Source: Thiohalomonas sp963783235 (GTDB lineage: Bacteria; Pseudomonadota; Gammaproteobacteria; Thiohalomonadales; Thiohalomonadaceae). From it: DNA of 64,000 nucleotides. Location: positions 682,001 through 746,000 of the forward strand of contig CAWAMN010000001.1 in assembly GCA_963783235.1 (NCBI GenBank). Reading direction: 5' to 3'. The notes beneath the pieces were generated by a model, which saw only the letters and a list, made by a program, of their open reading frames with translations, searched no databases and was not told where the DNA came from. Positions 48,893 to 57,064 of the stretch are shown here, piece by piece; position 1 is the first letter of the stretch, and the number at the start of each line of letters is the position of its first letter. The translations under genes were made by a program, and so were the position numbers.

Positions 48893-50635
48893 ATGTGGCT
48901 CGGAAGAGTCCTGGTTGTCTTTGCGATGCTGTTTCCATTCTCCATCAGAGCCGCTTTTATCGGGGATTACACCAAAGGCCGCTTCACGCTGGGCGGCTCG
49001 CTGGGCATAAATCAGGAAGACTATACCCGCTCCCGGAACGGTTCGGAGGTTTCGCGCCGCGAACTGGAGAAGGAAGCCGCTGTCGATCTGGCGGGGTTTG
49101 TTTGGGACCCGAGGTTTCTTTCGTTCAGCAGCGGTGTAACCGTCACCGAAGGGGACACAGCCACGTCGGGCGAAGGCTCCAACCGGCAATCACTCGGTTA
49201 TTACCTGAACACGACCTGGTTTGGCGGTCGTGATCATCCATTGAATGTATTTGCCAATAGAAGGACAAATACGGTGGCTAACGCCGATTCACCCTCCTAC
49301 GACCTGGACACGGAGCATTACGGCTTGCGCTGGGGATTCCAACGCAAAACGCTGGGAAACGTACGGGTCGGTTTTGAGGTTCTCGATGCCCAGTCAGCTA
49401 GCGCCGAAGTCGAGAGGGACGAGAGGAGGGAAATTGTCGAATTTGAGGGGAAGCGGCAGATAAACCGGGAAAACGGAAGTCACTCGGACCTCACCTACGG
49501 ATTTCGCGGAATAGATTCGGAAGACGACGTCTTGGGCACTGTTTCTCGGCAGAGAAACTGGTATGCCTACGACCGAACAGACCTTGACGAAACCACCAGC
49601 CTTATAAGCAACATTCGCTATTACGATCGTAAAGACGTTTTCCCGGATATTGACCAGGGAGGACTCCGGCAGGTAGAGAGCAGCTTCATCAACGCCACCT
49701 CAAGCATCCGGATTCAGTCGTCCGATGTTTTTCGTCAGCACTACTCACTAGCCCTAAGCCAGAGCGGAAGCAGCACATCGGAATCGACCCGTTATGATTT
49801 GCGAGGCGGAATAGCCTACAACTGGGCTCCCAACTGGGAGTTCCGAACGAATGCGGGACTTAATGGGGGTAATTTCCAAAGCGACACCGACAGTGGCGAG
49901 GATCTTTCCTCCCTGTTGGAGGCGAGTCTCCGCTATAACCGCCACTTCGATATCCTGGACCTGCGTGCAGGGATTAGCACGGCCTACGATTCCGAAATCA
50001 GGAGCAGCGATCCCGAAGGGCGGGGAAATACGATCTCCCATACAGCCACTCTTGGCCTGTCACGTCAGGCAAACCCATGGTGGCAGGATTCCGTCGACTA
50101 TCGGTTCACCAATGAACAGGGCGAGCGAGGGAGCAGCGAACACAATCTCCATTACTCGGCCACGAGCCGGATCACCCCCTCGGACCACCTTCGCCTTACG
50201 GGCGACTGGCGCCGCTACGATAACGGCCAGCTTGTGGTTGCGCAAACAACCGATAATCGTCGTTACAAGATTGACTGGAACCATCGGCTTGGCTCCGGAA
50301 ACGTCTTCTCCCTCGGAGCGGGGCGTTCGCAGACCGCCAGCGATGATTCAAAGGTAAGTCGGAGTTTCGTGCAGGGCCGTCTGGGGCTATCTCCAAGATG
50401 GATACGTCGTCTTCATATCAACGGTTTGGTTCACTTGGAAAAAGAAGAACGCGCTGAGGCCGAACGCACCGCCCTGCGGGTAGAGGCCAATCTGGTCTAT
50501 CCGTTCGGTCGCTGGGAGACCCGGGCGGTCTACCGGTATCGCGAGTTTGACGATGAAAATGCCGGCTTCAGCAGCGCTTTGGACGAGCAGTCGATTATGC
50601 TCTATCTGCGACGGCACTTTGGAGTCCGCTTCTAG
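48893..50635 (+). CDS. Outer-membrane beta-barrel protein, putative porin of the cytochrome conduit
   Basis: A 580-residue protein. The signal peptide MWLGRVLVVFAMLFPFSIRA is cut near AAF. The mature part has many alternating polar/aromatic strands (FTLGGSLGINQEDYTR, LSFSSGVTVTEGD, YGLRWGFQRKTLGNVRVGFE, AVYRYREFDDENAGF) and ends MLYLRRHFGVRF, with the C-terminal Phe needed for insertion into the outer membrane. This pattern and size fit porin components of extracellular-electron conduits (MtrB/PioB, OmbB, ExtD types), which hold a multihaem cytochrome. No CXXC is seen at its N-terminus. It lies between tetrahaem and octahaem genes. The assignment is by pattern and context. Confidence 0.75.
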   Translation: MWLGRVLVVFAMLFPFSIRAAFIGDYTKGRFTLGGSLGINQEDYTRSRNGSEVSRRELEKEAAVDLAGFVWDPRFLSFSSGVTVTEGDTATSGEGSNRQSLGYYLNTTWFGGRDHPLNVFANRRTNTVANADSPSYDLDTEHYGLRWGFQRKTLGNVRVGFEVLDAQSASAEVERDERREIVEFEGKRQINRENGSHSDLTYGFRGIDSEDDVLGTVSRQRNWYAYDRTDLDETTSLISNIRYYDRKDVFPDIDQGGLRQVESSFINATSSIRIQSSDVFRQHYSLALSQSGSSTSESTRYDLRGGIAYNWAPNWEFRTNAGLNGGNFQSDTDSGEDLSSLLEASLRYNRHFDILDLRAGISTAYDSEIRSSDPEGRGNTISHTATLGLSRQANPWWQDSVDYRFTNEQGERGSSEHNLHYSATSRITPSDHLRLTGDWRRYDNGQLVVAQTTDNRRYKIDWNHRLGSGNVFSLGAGRSQTASDDSKVSRSFVQGRLGLSPRWIRRLHINGLVHLEKEERAEAERTALRVEANLVYPFGRWETRAVYRYREFDDENAGFSSALDEQSIMLYLRRHFGVRF

Positions 50636-50636
50636 T

Positions 50637-51716
50637 ATGAAGGCGCATTGCTTCACGCCGGCCGCCATGATCGGGGCGTTCATTCTGGGCTTTATACTCC
50701 CGGGAGTCGGACTGCTGCACGCAAGTCCAGTCTCTGATCCGCCAAAGGTTCTTTGGCGCAAAAACCTGGCAGCCGAAGTCGTGGCCGCACCGGTGGTGGC
50801 TCAGGGTATCGCTTACGTCGCTGACAAGGGGGGCGTCGTCTCCGCATTGAACACGGAAGACGGCCGGCTGATTTGGCAGGTTCCGCTCGAAGGGCCCATC
50901 TCCGTGGCACCCTGTTTTCATCAAGGGATTCTGATCGTCGCGACCACATCGGGGCAGCTGGCCGCTCTGGATGCGTTGACCGGCGCAATTCGCTGGCGAT
51001 TCACTGCCGACGCACCGATTCTTTCCGCGCCGGTTGTGGACTCGGGACTTGTCTACTTCGGTTCGAAGGATCTGCAGTTCTATGCCCTCTCGACGGCCAC
51101 CGGGAAGTTCAAGTGGCAGATTGCCCTGGAAGGCTACAAATACGACGGCATTTATGCTTCGCCCGAATTCGACGATGAGCGGATCTACATCGGGGTGAAA
51201 AATGGGCTCTTTTACGCCAGAGATAAAGCGAGCGGAGCCCCACGTTGGAAAAGCCAACTCAGGTCGGCCATCTACGATAGGGCCCTGCGTCTGGGTGAGA
51301 GTCTGATAGTTGGCGCCTACGACCGTTCCGTTTATCGCATCAATGCCACAGACGGTTCCCTGCAGTGGCGTACTGAACTGGACGATTGGCCACAGGGGAC
51401 CCCGCTGTCGCATCAGGGGCATCTCTACATTGGCACTCGCACAGGTAGCTTATATGCGCTGGATTTTGCCACGGGGCGTATCACCTGGGTGGATTCCCTG
51501 GCGTCAGGATTTCGCCATCAACCGGTTCGTATCGATGAAGATAAAGCGGCGATCGGCACGGTCGAAGGTCGCTTGCTCATTGTCAACCTCGGCACAAACG
51601 AACCGTTGGCAACCATAGATTTACATACCGAGCTCTTCGCAGCGCCTGTGGTTACCACAGAAGGATTATTTGTAGCAGGCCGGGATGGCCGCGTTTTCAA
51701 ACTGAGCCTTCCTTAG
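50637..51716 (+). CDS. PQQ-type beta-propeller protein
   Basis: A 359-residue protein. ATG 50637 is 1 bp after the barrel stop, and a signal peptide follows (TPAAMIGAFILGFILPGVGL, cut near HAS). The mature protein has repeated BamB/PQQ-like blades (GIAYVADKGGVVSALNTEDG, ILIVATTSGQLAALDALTG, LVYFGSKDLQFYALSTATG, IYIGVKNGLFYARDKASG, LYIGTRTGSLYALDFATG, GLFVAGRDGRVFKLSLP). No PQQ-binding acid or dehydrogenase residue set can be seen, so it is probably a scaffold. Directly coupled to the barrel gene, it may help assemble the barrel or cytochrome on the periplasmic side. Confidence 0.82.
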   Translation: MKAHCFTPAAMIGAFILGFILPGVGLLHASPVSDPPKVLWRKNLAAEVVAAPVVAQGIAYVADKGGVVSALNTEDGRLIWQVPLEGPISVAPCFHQGILIVATTSGQLAALDALTGAIRWRFTADAPILSAPVVDSGLVYFGSKDLQFYALSTATGKFKWQIALEGYKYDGIYASPEFDDERIYIGVKNGLFYARDKASGAPRWKSQLRSAIYDRALRLGESLIVGAYDRSVYRINATDGSLQWRTELDDWPQGTPLSHQGHLYIGTRTGSLYALDFATGRITWVDSLASGFRHQPVRIDEDKAAIGTVEGRLLIVNLGTNEPLATIDLHTELFAAPVVTTEGLFVAGRDGRVFKLSLP

Positions 51717-51737
51717 CGGGGCGGGGGAAAAAGCGGT

Positions 51738-52718
51738 ATGCGGTTCCTGAATCTTACGGTCGCCCTAATCTGGTTACTACACCCGGTCGGGATACGAGCT
51801 GCTGAGGTGAGCTTACTCAGTAATCCGGACCGGATAAGGACATTGCTGAATGCCGGCGAACTTCCTCCGGCGCAAGTGCCCAACCCGCACTGGCAGGAGA
51901 AAGGCTGTCCAGCCTGTCACAAAGGAGGAAAAAAGGGCGCACCCGAATTGCACACCAAGGATATAAACAGGCTGTGTAACAACTGCCACAGTACCTCCGG
52001 GATCGGTGATTACATCCATCCTGTCGGAATGAAGCCCCCCTCCAAGTTCATGGCACAGATGCCGAAGGACTTCAGAGATGCAATAAGGCGCGGGGGCAAC
52101 CGGGTGACCTGCATCACCTGTCATGACCTTCCGATGCAGTGTCAACCGAATCGGTACGGGGAGCGCGTTTTAAATCCCCGTTTCTTTAGGGGCGGTCCCT
52201 ATTTGGAAAGAACCGATCTTTGTTTCAACTGCCACAACCCGGAAAAGTACGAGCGATACAACCCCCACGACCAAATTACCGATGAGGGAGAGTTGGACCT
52301 GGAGCGCTGCTATGTCTGCCACAGCGCCATACCGGATCGGAGCAAGGCCGAGAGTATTGATGATGTGCAATTCAACTTGGTCGATAACCTGGAACAGTTG
52401 TGTACCGGCTGTCATCCCTGGCGCCCCCATCCAGGCGGCCACTGGGCGAGCTTCGCCTCGGGATCGTCACCTGGTGGTGGGCCCAATCATCTGGTAGTGC
52501 CTCCGGAAACGGTTAGACGCAATCTGGAGAAACATATAAAGGAACATAACATCGTTATGCCACTTGAACCCGGGACGGGTCGGGTGTTCTGTGCAACTTG
52601 CCACAATCCACATGAACGGGGTGTTCAGTATCTGCACCGAGCGGACAAAGGGGCTGACGGCGTCCGACGTCTTCGTCGCGGCCGTTTTCGCATATGTGAT
52701 GCCTGCCATGACAAATAA
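51738..52718 (+). CDS. Periplasmic octahaem cytochrome c
   Basis: A 326-residue exported protein. The signal peptide MRFLNLTVALIWLLHPVGIR is cut near AAE. It has eight CXXCH motifs: CPACH, CNNCH, CITCH, CFNCH, CYVCH, CTGCH, CATCH and CDACH. Spacings and the doubled-CXXCH style are like periplasmic multihaem carriers. It follows the barrel and PQQ-propeller genes by 21 bp. The likely job is to bridge the periplasm or sit in the barrel as the inner part of the conduit. Confidence 0.88.
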   Translation: MRFLNLTVALIWLLHPVGIRAAEVSLLSNPDRIRTLLNAGELPPAQVPNPHWQEKGCPACHKGGKKGAPELHTKDINRLCNNCHSTSGIGDYIHPVGMKPPSKFMAQMPKDFRDAIRRGGNRVTCITCHDLPMQCQPNRYGERVLNPRFFRGGPYLERTDLCFNCHNPEKYERYNPHDQITDEGELDLERCYVCHSAIPDRSKAESIDDVQFNLVDNLEQLCTGCHPWRPHPGGHWASFASGSSPGGGPNHLVVPPETVRRNLEKHIKEHNIVMPLEPGTGRVFCATCHNPHERGVQYLHRADKGADGVRRLRRGRFRICDACHDK

Positions 52719-52850
52719 ACGTAATACCACTCGTTGGGTATTGGTTGTTATGTAACGATGAGATAAGATTTCTTATAACTCTATAGATTTAACAAATAAG
52801 CAGATTTTAATAGTCGAATTTATAACAAGAATTGTAAAGTGAGGATTCCG
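52719..52850. promoter_or_regulatory. AT-rich spacer, possible internal promoter
   Basis: This is the largest AT-rich gap within the cluster downstream of the barrel. It contains AATACC/GGTATT as a small inverted repeat (about 52731-52750) and several TATAAT-like stretches (TATAAC, TATAGA). It could start transcription of the inner-membrane module. The promoter call is tentative. Confidence 0.3.
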
Positions 52851-53945
52851 ATGAGAGATGGGGCAAGGTACTGGAAGGCATTACTTGTAACGCTTCTGGT
52901 CTGGCCACTATTGGCCGGAGCCTTTGAGGACGACGAAGCCTGCTTGATGTGCCATAAGTACCCGAAAATGGGTCGGGTTACGGCGGACGGCGTTCAAAAA
53001 TCCTATTACGTGATGCCGAACACCTTCTCGCGAACGGTACACCGCAATGTGCCGTGCCGCGATTGTCACTCCTATATCAAGCAGCTCCCTCATCGGCCGG
53101 TTAAGGAGGGGGTGACTTGCGACAGTGAGTGCCACTCGGTTCAGAATCCTTCGACTGGAAAACCCTTTAGTCACAAACCAATCTACAACGTTTTCAAGGA
53201 GAGTGTTCACGCCCGCAAGAAGGTTGAAACCGATCCAATCGAAGCCGACAAGCCTTACTGCATAACCTGCCACACCAACCCTCTTTATAACGAATCCGAG
53301 AAGGCGCCTCCCAAACATATCGTTGATCGTTGCGTGGTCTGCCATGAAGACGAAAAATTTGCTAACAAATGGTACAACCACACCAGTCGTCGTATACGGG
53401 AGGTTAAGCGTTCATCGAAAGAAATCGTAGCGCTATGCAGCTCCTGCCATGCCAATGACGAACTGCTCGCAAGCCATAAAGAGGCCGCTGAGAAAGAGGG
53501 CAGGGAAATGGGTAAGAAATTCCCGATCGCGGCTGAATCCTACGAAAACAGCTTCCATGGCAAAGTCACCAAATACGGTAGCACCGATGCCGCCAACTGC
53601 CTCGACTGCCATGCGTCGGCCGAAAACTACTACATGAGTGTCCACGAACTGCGCCCATCCCGCGATCCCAAGTCGCCCGTCCATGAGGACAACCGCGTTA
53701 AGACCTGCAAGCGTTGTCACGAGACAGCAGACGCCAATTACGCTGCCTTGGACCCGCACCCGAGCAACAAAAAAGAAGACAATGCGTTCAACCATTACGC
53801 CGAGCTCATTTATAACATTGTCGGAAATGTTGCATTAGCCGGCTTGGTCGGGATGGCGCTTTTCGAGACTTTGGGGCGTCGCCGTGACGGAGCAAGCTGG
53901 CGCTTCATTAACGGCACTTCCTGGCGACGTCGTCGTCGCTTCTGA
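52851..53945 (+). CDS. Multihaem cytochrome c with C-terminal membrane anchor (7 CXXCH + 1 CX3CH)
   Basis: A 364-residue protein starting MRDGARYWKALLVTLLVWP; GAGG sets ATG 52851. The signal or N-terminal segment is followed by haem motifs CLMCH, CRDCH, CDSECH (three residues between Cys), CITCH, CVVCH, CSSCH, CLDCH and CKRCH. Residues about 315-340 (IYNIVGNVALAGLVGMALF) are a membrane anchor, with a basic cytoplasmic end (GRRRDG ... RRRRRF). The next gene is a cytochrome b. Together they resemble quinol-oxidising b/c modules such as Geobacter Cbc complexes. Whether the CX3CH site carries haem is untested. Confidence 0.85.
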   Translation: MRDGARYWKALLVTLLVWPLLAGAFEDDEACLMCHKYPKMGRVTADGVQKSYYVMPNTFSRTVHRNVPCRDCHSYIKQLPHRPVKEGVTCDSECHSVQNPSTGKPFSHKPIYNVFKESVHARKKVETDPIEADKPYCITCHTNPLYNESEKAPPKHIVDRCVVCHEDEKFANKWYNHTSRRIREVKRSSKEIVALCSSCHANDELLASHKEAAEKEGREMGKKFPIAAESYENSFHGKVTKYGSTDAANCLDCHASAENYYMSVHELRPSRDPKSPVHEDNRVKTCKRCHETADANYAALDPHPSNKKEDNAFNHYAELIYNIVGNVALAGLVGMALFETLGRRRDGASWRFINGTSWRRRRRF

Positions 53946-53968
53946 GAAGATTAGGGGGATAGCGACTT

Positions 53969-54949
53969 ATGATTTTATCTGCGGAAGCGCGTTCTGTGTT
54001 GAAAACAGCGATGCGCCAGAATCATACCTCAATGGAAGATGAGCGCGACATCGAAGAAGTCGTTGCAATGCTTCCACACGATCGAAAAGAGCTTTACCGG
54101 AATGTCGAGTCGAATCCTATCGGGGACTTGCCGCGGTATTCTTTCCATATCCGTGTTCAGCACCTGCTTACCTTCACGACATTCCTGCTGCTGGCATTTA
54201 CCGGACTTCCCATCCATTACCATGACGCCTTCTGGGCCCAGCCCTTCAACGACATGCTGGGGGGACTGCCGGTTACGCGGATCATTCACAGGACACTCGC
54301 GGTTGTGATGGTCCTATCCATGGCTTATCACCTGTTCACCATCATTTTCGGGGCGCTTCGTCAAGTGTCGGAACGGCGGTTTTCCATAAGGCGCACCATC
54401 ATTCCCATCCTCAAGGATGTCCGCGACTTCCGTGACGATATGCTTTATTTCGCGGGCCGGCGCGCCGAACGCCCGGAAATGGATAAATTCATGTACAAGC
54501 AAAAGATCCATTATTTTGCGGCGGCATTCGGCAATTCAGTCATGGTCGTTTCCGGATCGAGTTTCCTGTTCCCGGAGATGTGGGCGAGCATTCTGCCGAC
54601 CGAATACGCTTCACATTTCCAGGAAATGATGCGCCTTTCACATCCTCACGAAGCGTTGCTGGCTCTCCTTGTGATCGCATTCTGGCATTGGTACAACGTC
54701 CATCTCTCTCCCGGCCGTTTCCCGATGCAGTGGACGTTCCTGACAGGCAAGATTACCCGCGAACACCAGATCGAGGAGCACTTCCATGAATACCTGCGCT
54801 GTCTGGTGGAAATACCCGAAGAGCGCAGGATTATCAGAGCCATGGTTACCGAGCGCGGCCTCGCACTCGACCCTGATTTGATGCCGGCCAGTGTATCTGA
54901 GCCGCCCGGGATCAAGCCCGAATCAGAGCCGGAATTGCAGGAGACTTGA
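53969..54949 (+). CDS. Cytochrome b membrane subunit (formate dehydrogenase gamma/cytochrome b561-like)
   Basis: A 326-residue protein with about four membrane segments. His residues placed for two b haems are seen: FHIRVQHLLTFTTFLLLAF, then PIHYHDAFW, then IIHRTLAVVMVLSMAYHLF, KIHYFAAAFGNSVMVVSG, and HPHEALLALLVIAFWHWYNV. This is the layout of NarI/FdnI-type diheme cytochrome b. It follows the membrane-anchored multihaem protein by 23 bp. It likely oxidises menaquinol or ubiquinol in the membrane and passes electrons to the periplasmic multihaem protein. It also has a long N-terminal cytoplasmic extension. Confidence 0.85.
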   Translation: MILSAEARSVLKTAMRQNHTSMEDERDIEEVVAMLPHDRKELYRNVESNPIGDLPRYSFHIRVQHLLTFTTFLLLAFTGLPIHYHDAFWAQPFNDMLGGLPVTRIIHRTLAVVMVLSMAYHLFTIIFGALRQVSERRFSIRRTIIPILKDVRDFRDDMLYFAGRRAERPEMDKFMYKQKIHYFAAAFGNSVMVVSGSSFLFPEMWASILPTEYASHFQEMMRLSHPHEALLALLVIAFWHWYNVHLSPGRFPMQWTFLTGKITREHQIEEHFHEYLRCLVEIPEERRIIRAMVTERGLALDPDLMPASVSEPPGIKPESEPELQET

Positions 54950-54950
54950 T

Positions 54951-55073
54951 ATGCAGAAGCCATTGACTCGGGGTCAAAAGCTTCTCGCCTATTCGGCACT
55001 TGGCATGGTCCTGTTATGGACTCTATTTGGCGGTTTTGTCATCTGGCTGCTGCTTACCAAACCGATGGATTGA
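54951..55073 (+). CDS. 40-residue single-pass membrane peptide
   Basis: The peptide starts MQKPLTRGQKLLAYSALGMV and ends LLLTKPMD, with one membrane segment. GGAG upstream gives good spacing, and it starts 1 bp after the cytochrome b stop. The next gene starts 9 bp later. It is likely a small subunit that stabilises the cytochrome b/c complex. No homology is recognised. Confidence 0.6.
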   Translation: MQKPLTRGQKLLAYSALGMVLLWTLFGGFVIWLLLTKPMD

Positions 55074-55082
55074 GGCCGGAAA

Positions 55083-56144
55083 ATGCACAACTTGGTTCAA
55101 ATTGACGAGATTTTTATCGCACTGGCGGTGGTGCTGTTTGTATTTTTCGCCATCGCAGTGCTCGCCGTAATCGATCAGAAAGCGAAGACACCGGGAGAAT
55201 TCAAACGCGATGCGTTTTCGATCGCCGGTATTCGGCAGAACCACCCCATTTGGGCATGGCTGGTTTCGATTTTTCTTTGGGTAATCATCGTTGCCCTCGC
55301 TGCCGGTTCCGTTTATCGCATCGCCATGGCAAAGCTGGAGCCTCCGAAAGAGGAGAAGACCCTATTCGAAACACTCGACGAGGATCACCTGGCGGAAACG
55401 ATTAAACACTTTCACAATTCGCCCGTCAAAGCGCCCTATTCGAAGGGCGTGCAACCCATCTGCTACTCCTGCCACGGTGAGTTTCCGCATTCGGCAAAGC
55501 CGATGGTTCGAACACTTTTGAATATGCATACGCAGTTTGTGGGGTGCATGACGTGCCATGCCGATGCCGGGAAGATTCCTGAAGATCAATTGAAGTTGCG
55601 TTGGCTTAATTACTCAGGGGTTCCGGTTTCAGGACCGCCGTTTGGAACCGACGTCGACCCGAAAACGGGAGCATTGGTGGAGACAGACGACTTTTTCTCA
55701 AAAATCGTACCTTATCGAGTCATGCCGAACGGAGAAGAGGTTTTGCTTGAAATCACCGAAAAATCAGAGCAGGCCGAAGAGTTCCTCAAAGTGAGAAATG
55801 ATTTATCGTTGAAGCAGCAGGGCGTGGTGAAGAAAATGTTCCACAACATCGTCAATCCGGTGGGACGTTTCTGTACGCGCTGTCACGCTTCAGAAGACGA
55901 GAGTTACATCCCATTCCGGACCTTGGACTTCTCGGAAAAGCGGATTTCCTCCCTTACAAATCTCAATATCGTAGGCATTGTCCAGAAGTACAAGGAGTTC
56001 TACATTCCGACCATTTTCCAGGATAATACCGACGAGGCGACCCGTAACACTCTGGTAGGAAGAGATGTGACTGTTCCGGAGCCCAGGATCGATATGAAAA
56101 AGGATCCGCGCGCCTGGTGGCGAGACGCCTATGACAGCAATTAG
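55083..56144 (+). CDS. Membrane-anchored trihaem cytochrome c
   Basis: A 353-residue protein with two N-terminal membrane segments (about 9-29 and 58-79). The periplasmic part has three CXXCH motifs: CYSCH, CMTCH and CTRCH. The first pair is in ICYSCHGEFPHS and GCMTCHADAG. The region between has no motif and is fairly charged. Adjacent to cytochrome b and a small membrane peptide, it probably forms part of the inner-membrane quinol-to-cytochrome module. Confidence 0.82.
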   Translation: MHNLVQIDEIFIALAVVLFVFFAIAVLAVIDQKAKTPGEFKRDAFSIAGIRQNHPIWAWLVSIFLWVIIVALAAGSVYRIAMAKLEPPKEEKTLFETLDEDHLAETIKHFHNSPVKAPYSKGVQPICYSCHGEFPHSAKPMVRTLLNMHTQFVGCMTCHADAGKIPEDQLKLRWLNYSGVPVSGPPFGTDVDPKTGALVETDDFFSKIVPYRVMPNGEEVLLEITEKSEQAEEFLKVRNDLSLKQQGVVKKMFHNIVNPVGRFCTRCHASEDESYIPFRTLDFSEKRISSLTNLNIVGIVQKYKEFYIPTIFQDNTDEATRNTLVGRDVTVPEPRIDMKKDPRAWWRDAYDSN

Positions 56145-57064
56145 GGTTTGGAGCATGCGGGGGTGCTGGCTGCTCGTTGGGCTGGCAGCCTTGTGTGCTC
56201 AGGCCGCCCCCGCTCAGATTGCGATGCAACCAGCGGAGTTGCAGTTATATCTGGAGCCTACCGGGGAGGGCCCGCTTTCCTTACCCTCGGACGTCGAAAT
56301 CGGGCCGCAAGGCCGGGTATGGGTTGTCGATAGCGGAAACCATCGACTCGTCGCCTTTGACCCCAATGGCGGTTTCCTGTTCACCGTTGGAGGACCCGGT
56401 CAGGGTAACGGGCAAATGCAAGGCCCTTTGGGGCTGGGGATCGACAAGACCGGCAATGTCTATGTGGCAGACGCTGGCAATTTTCGAATACAGATCTTTT
56501 CCCGGAAAGGCGAATTTGTCGCGACACTGCCACTAAAAGATGAAAACGGACCGCTTCGACCGGCCGATGTAGCGATCGGCGATGAGGGACAGCTCTATGT
56601 GACAGCCAACACCCGTCACAAAGTGGTGAAGCTGGCTTCGGACGGCACGGCGCTGACCTCATGGGGAAGCGAAGGCGTAAGCCAGGGCGAATTTCGCTAC
56701 CCGGCAACCATCGTAGTGAGAAACGGGCTGGTTTATGTGGTGGATGTACTGAATACCCGCATTCAAATCTTTGACGAAACCGGACAGTATCAGTATCAGA
56801 TTGGTGAGTGGGGCGTTGGCGCCGGACAGCTTTTTCGGCCCAAAGGGATCGCCATCGATGGAAGCGGTCGGGTCTATGTTTCCGACAGCTACATGGACCT
56901 GATACAAGTCTATGGCAGTGGCTATAAATTCGATCATGTGATTGGCGAGGAGGGAAAAGTCCAACAGTTTACCGGCACCCACCGGGCTGGCTATCGATCC
57001 CGAAGAACGGCTCTATGTCTGTGAAATGCTGGCCCATAGGGTTTCTGTCCTGCAGCTGCGTTAA
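56131..57064 (+). pseudogene. NHL-repeat beta-propeller (NHL-2), one-base frameshift near its end
   Basis: The protein has a signal peptide (GCWLLVGLAALCAQAAPA) and five clear NHL blades (PSDVEIGPQGRVWVVD, GPLGLGIDKTGNVYVAD, PADVAIGDEGQLYVTA, PATIVVRNGLVYVVD, PKGIAIDGSGRVYVSD). As given, it runs into a nonsense tail after VQQFTG and stops at 57024. One extra base in ACCGGCACCC near 56974 explains this. The other frame gives the sixth blade APTGLAIDPEERLYVCEM and ends at TAA 57062-57064, which overlaps the next ATG as TAATG. So the gene is probably intact in the cell or only recently broken. The start is ATG 56131 or ATG 56155. Confidence 0.75.
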
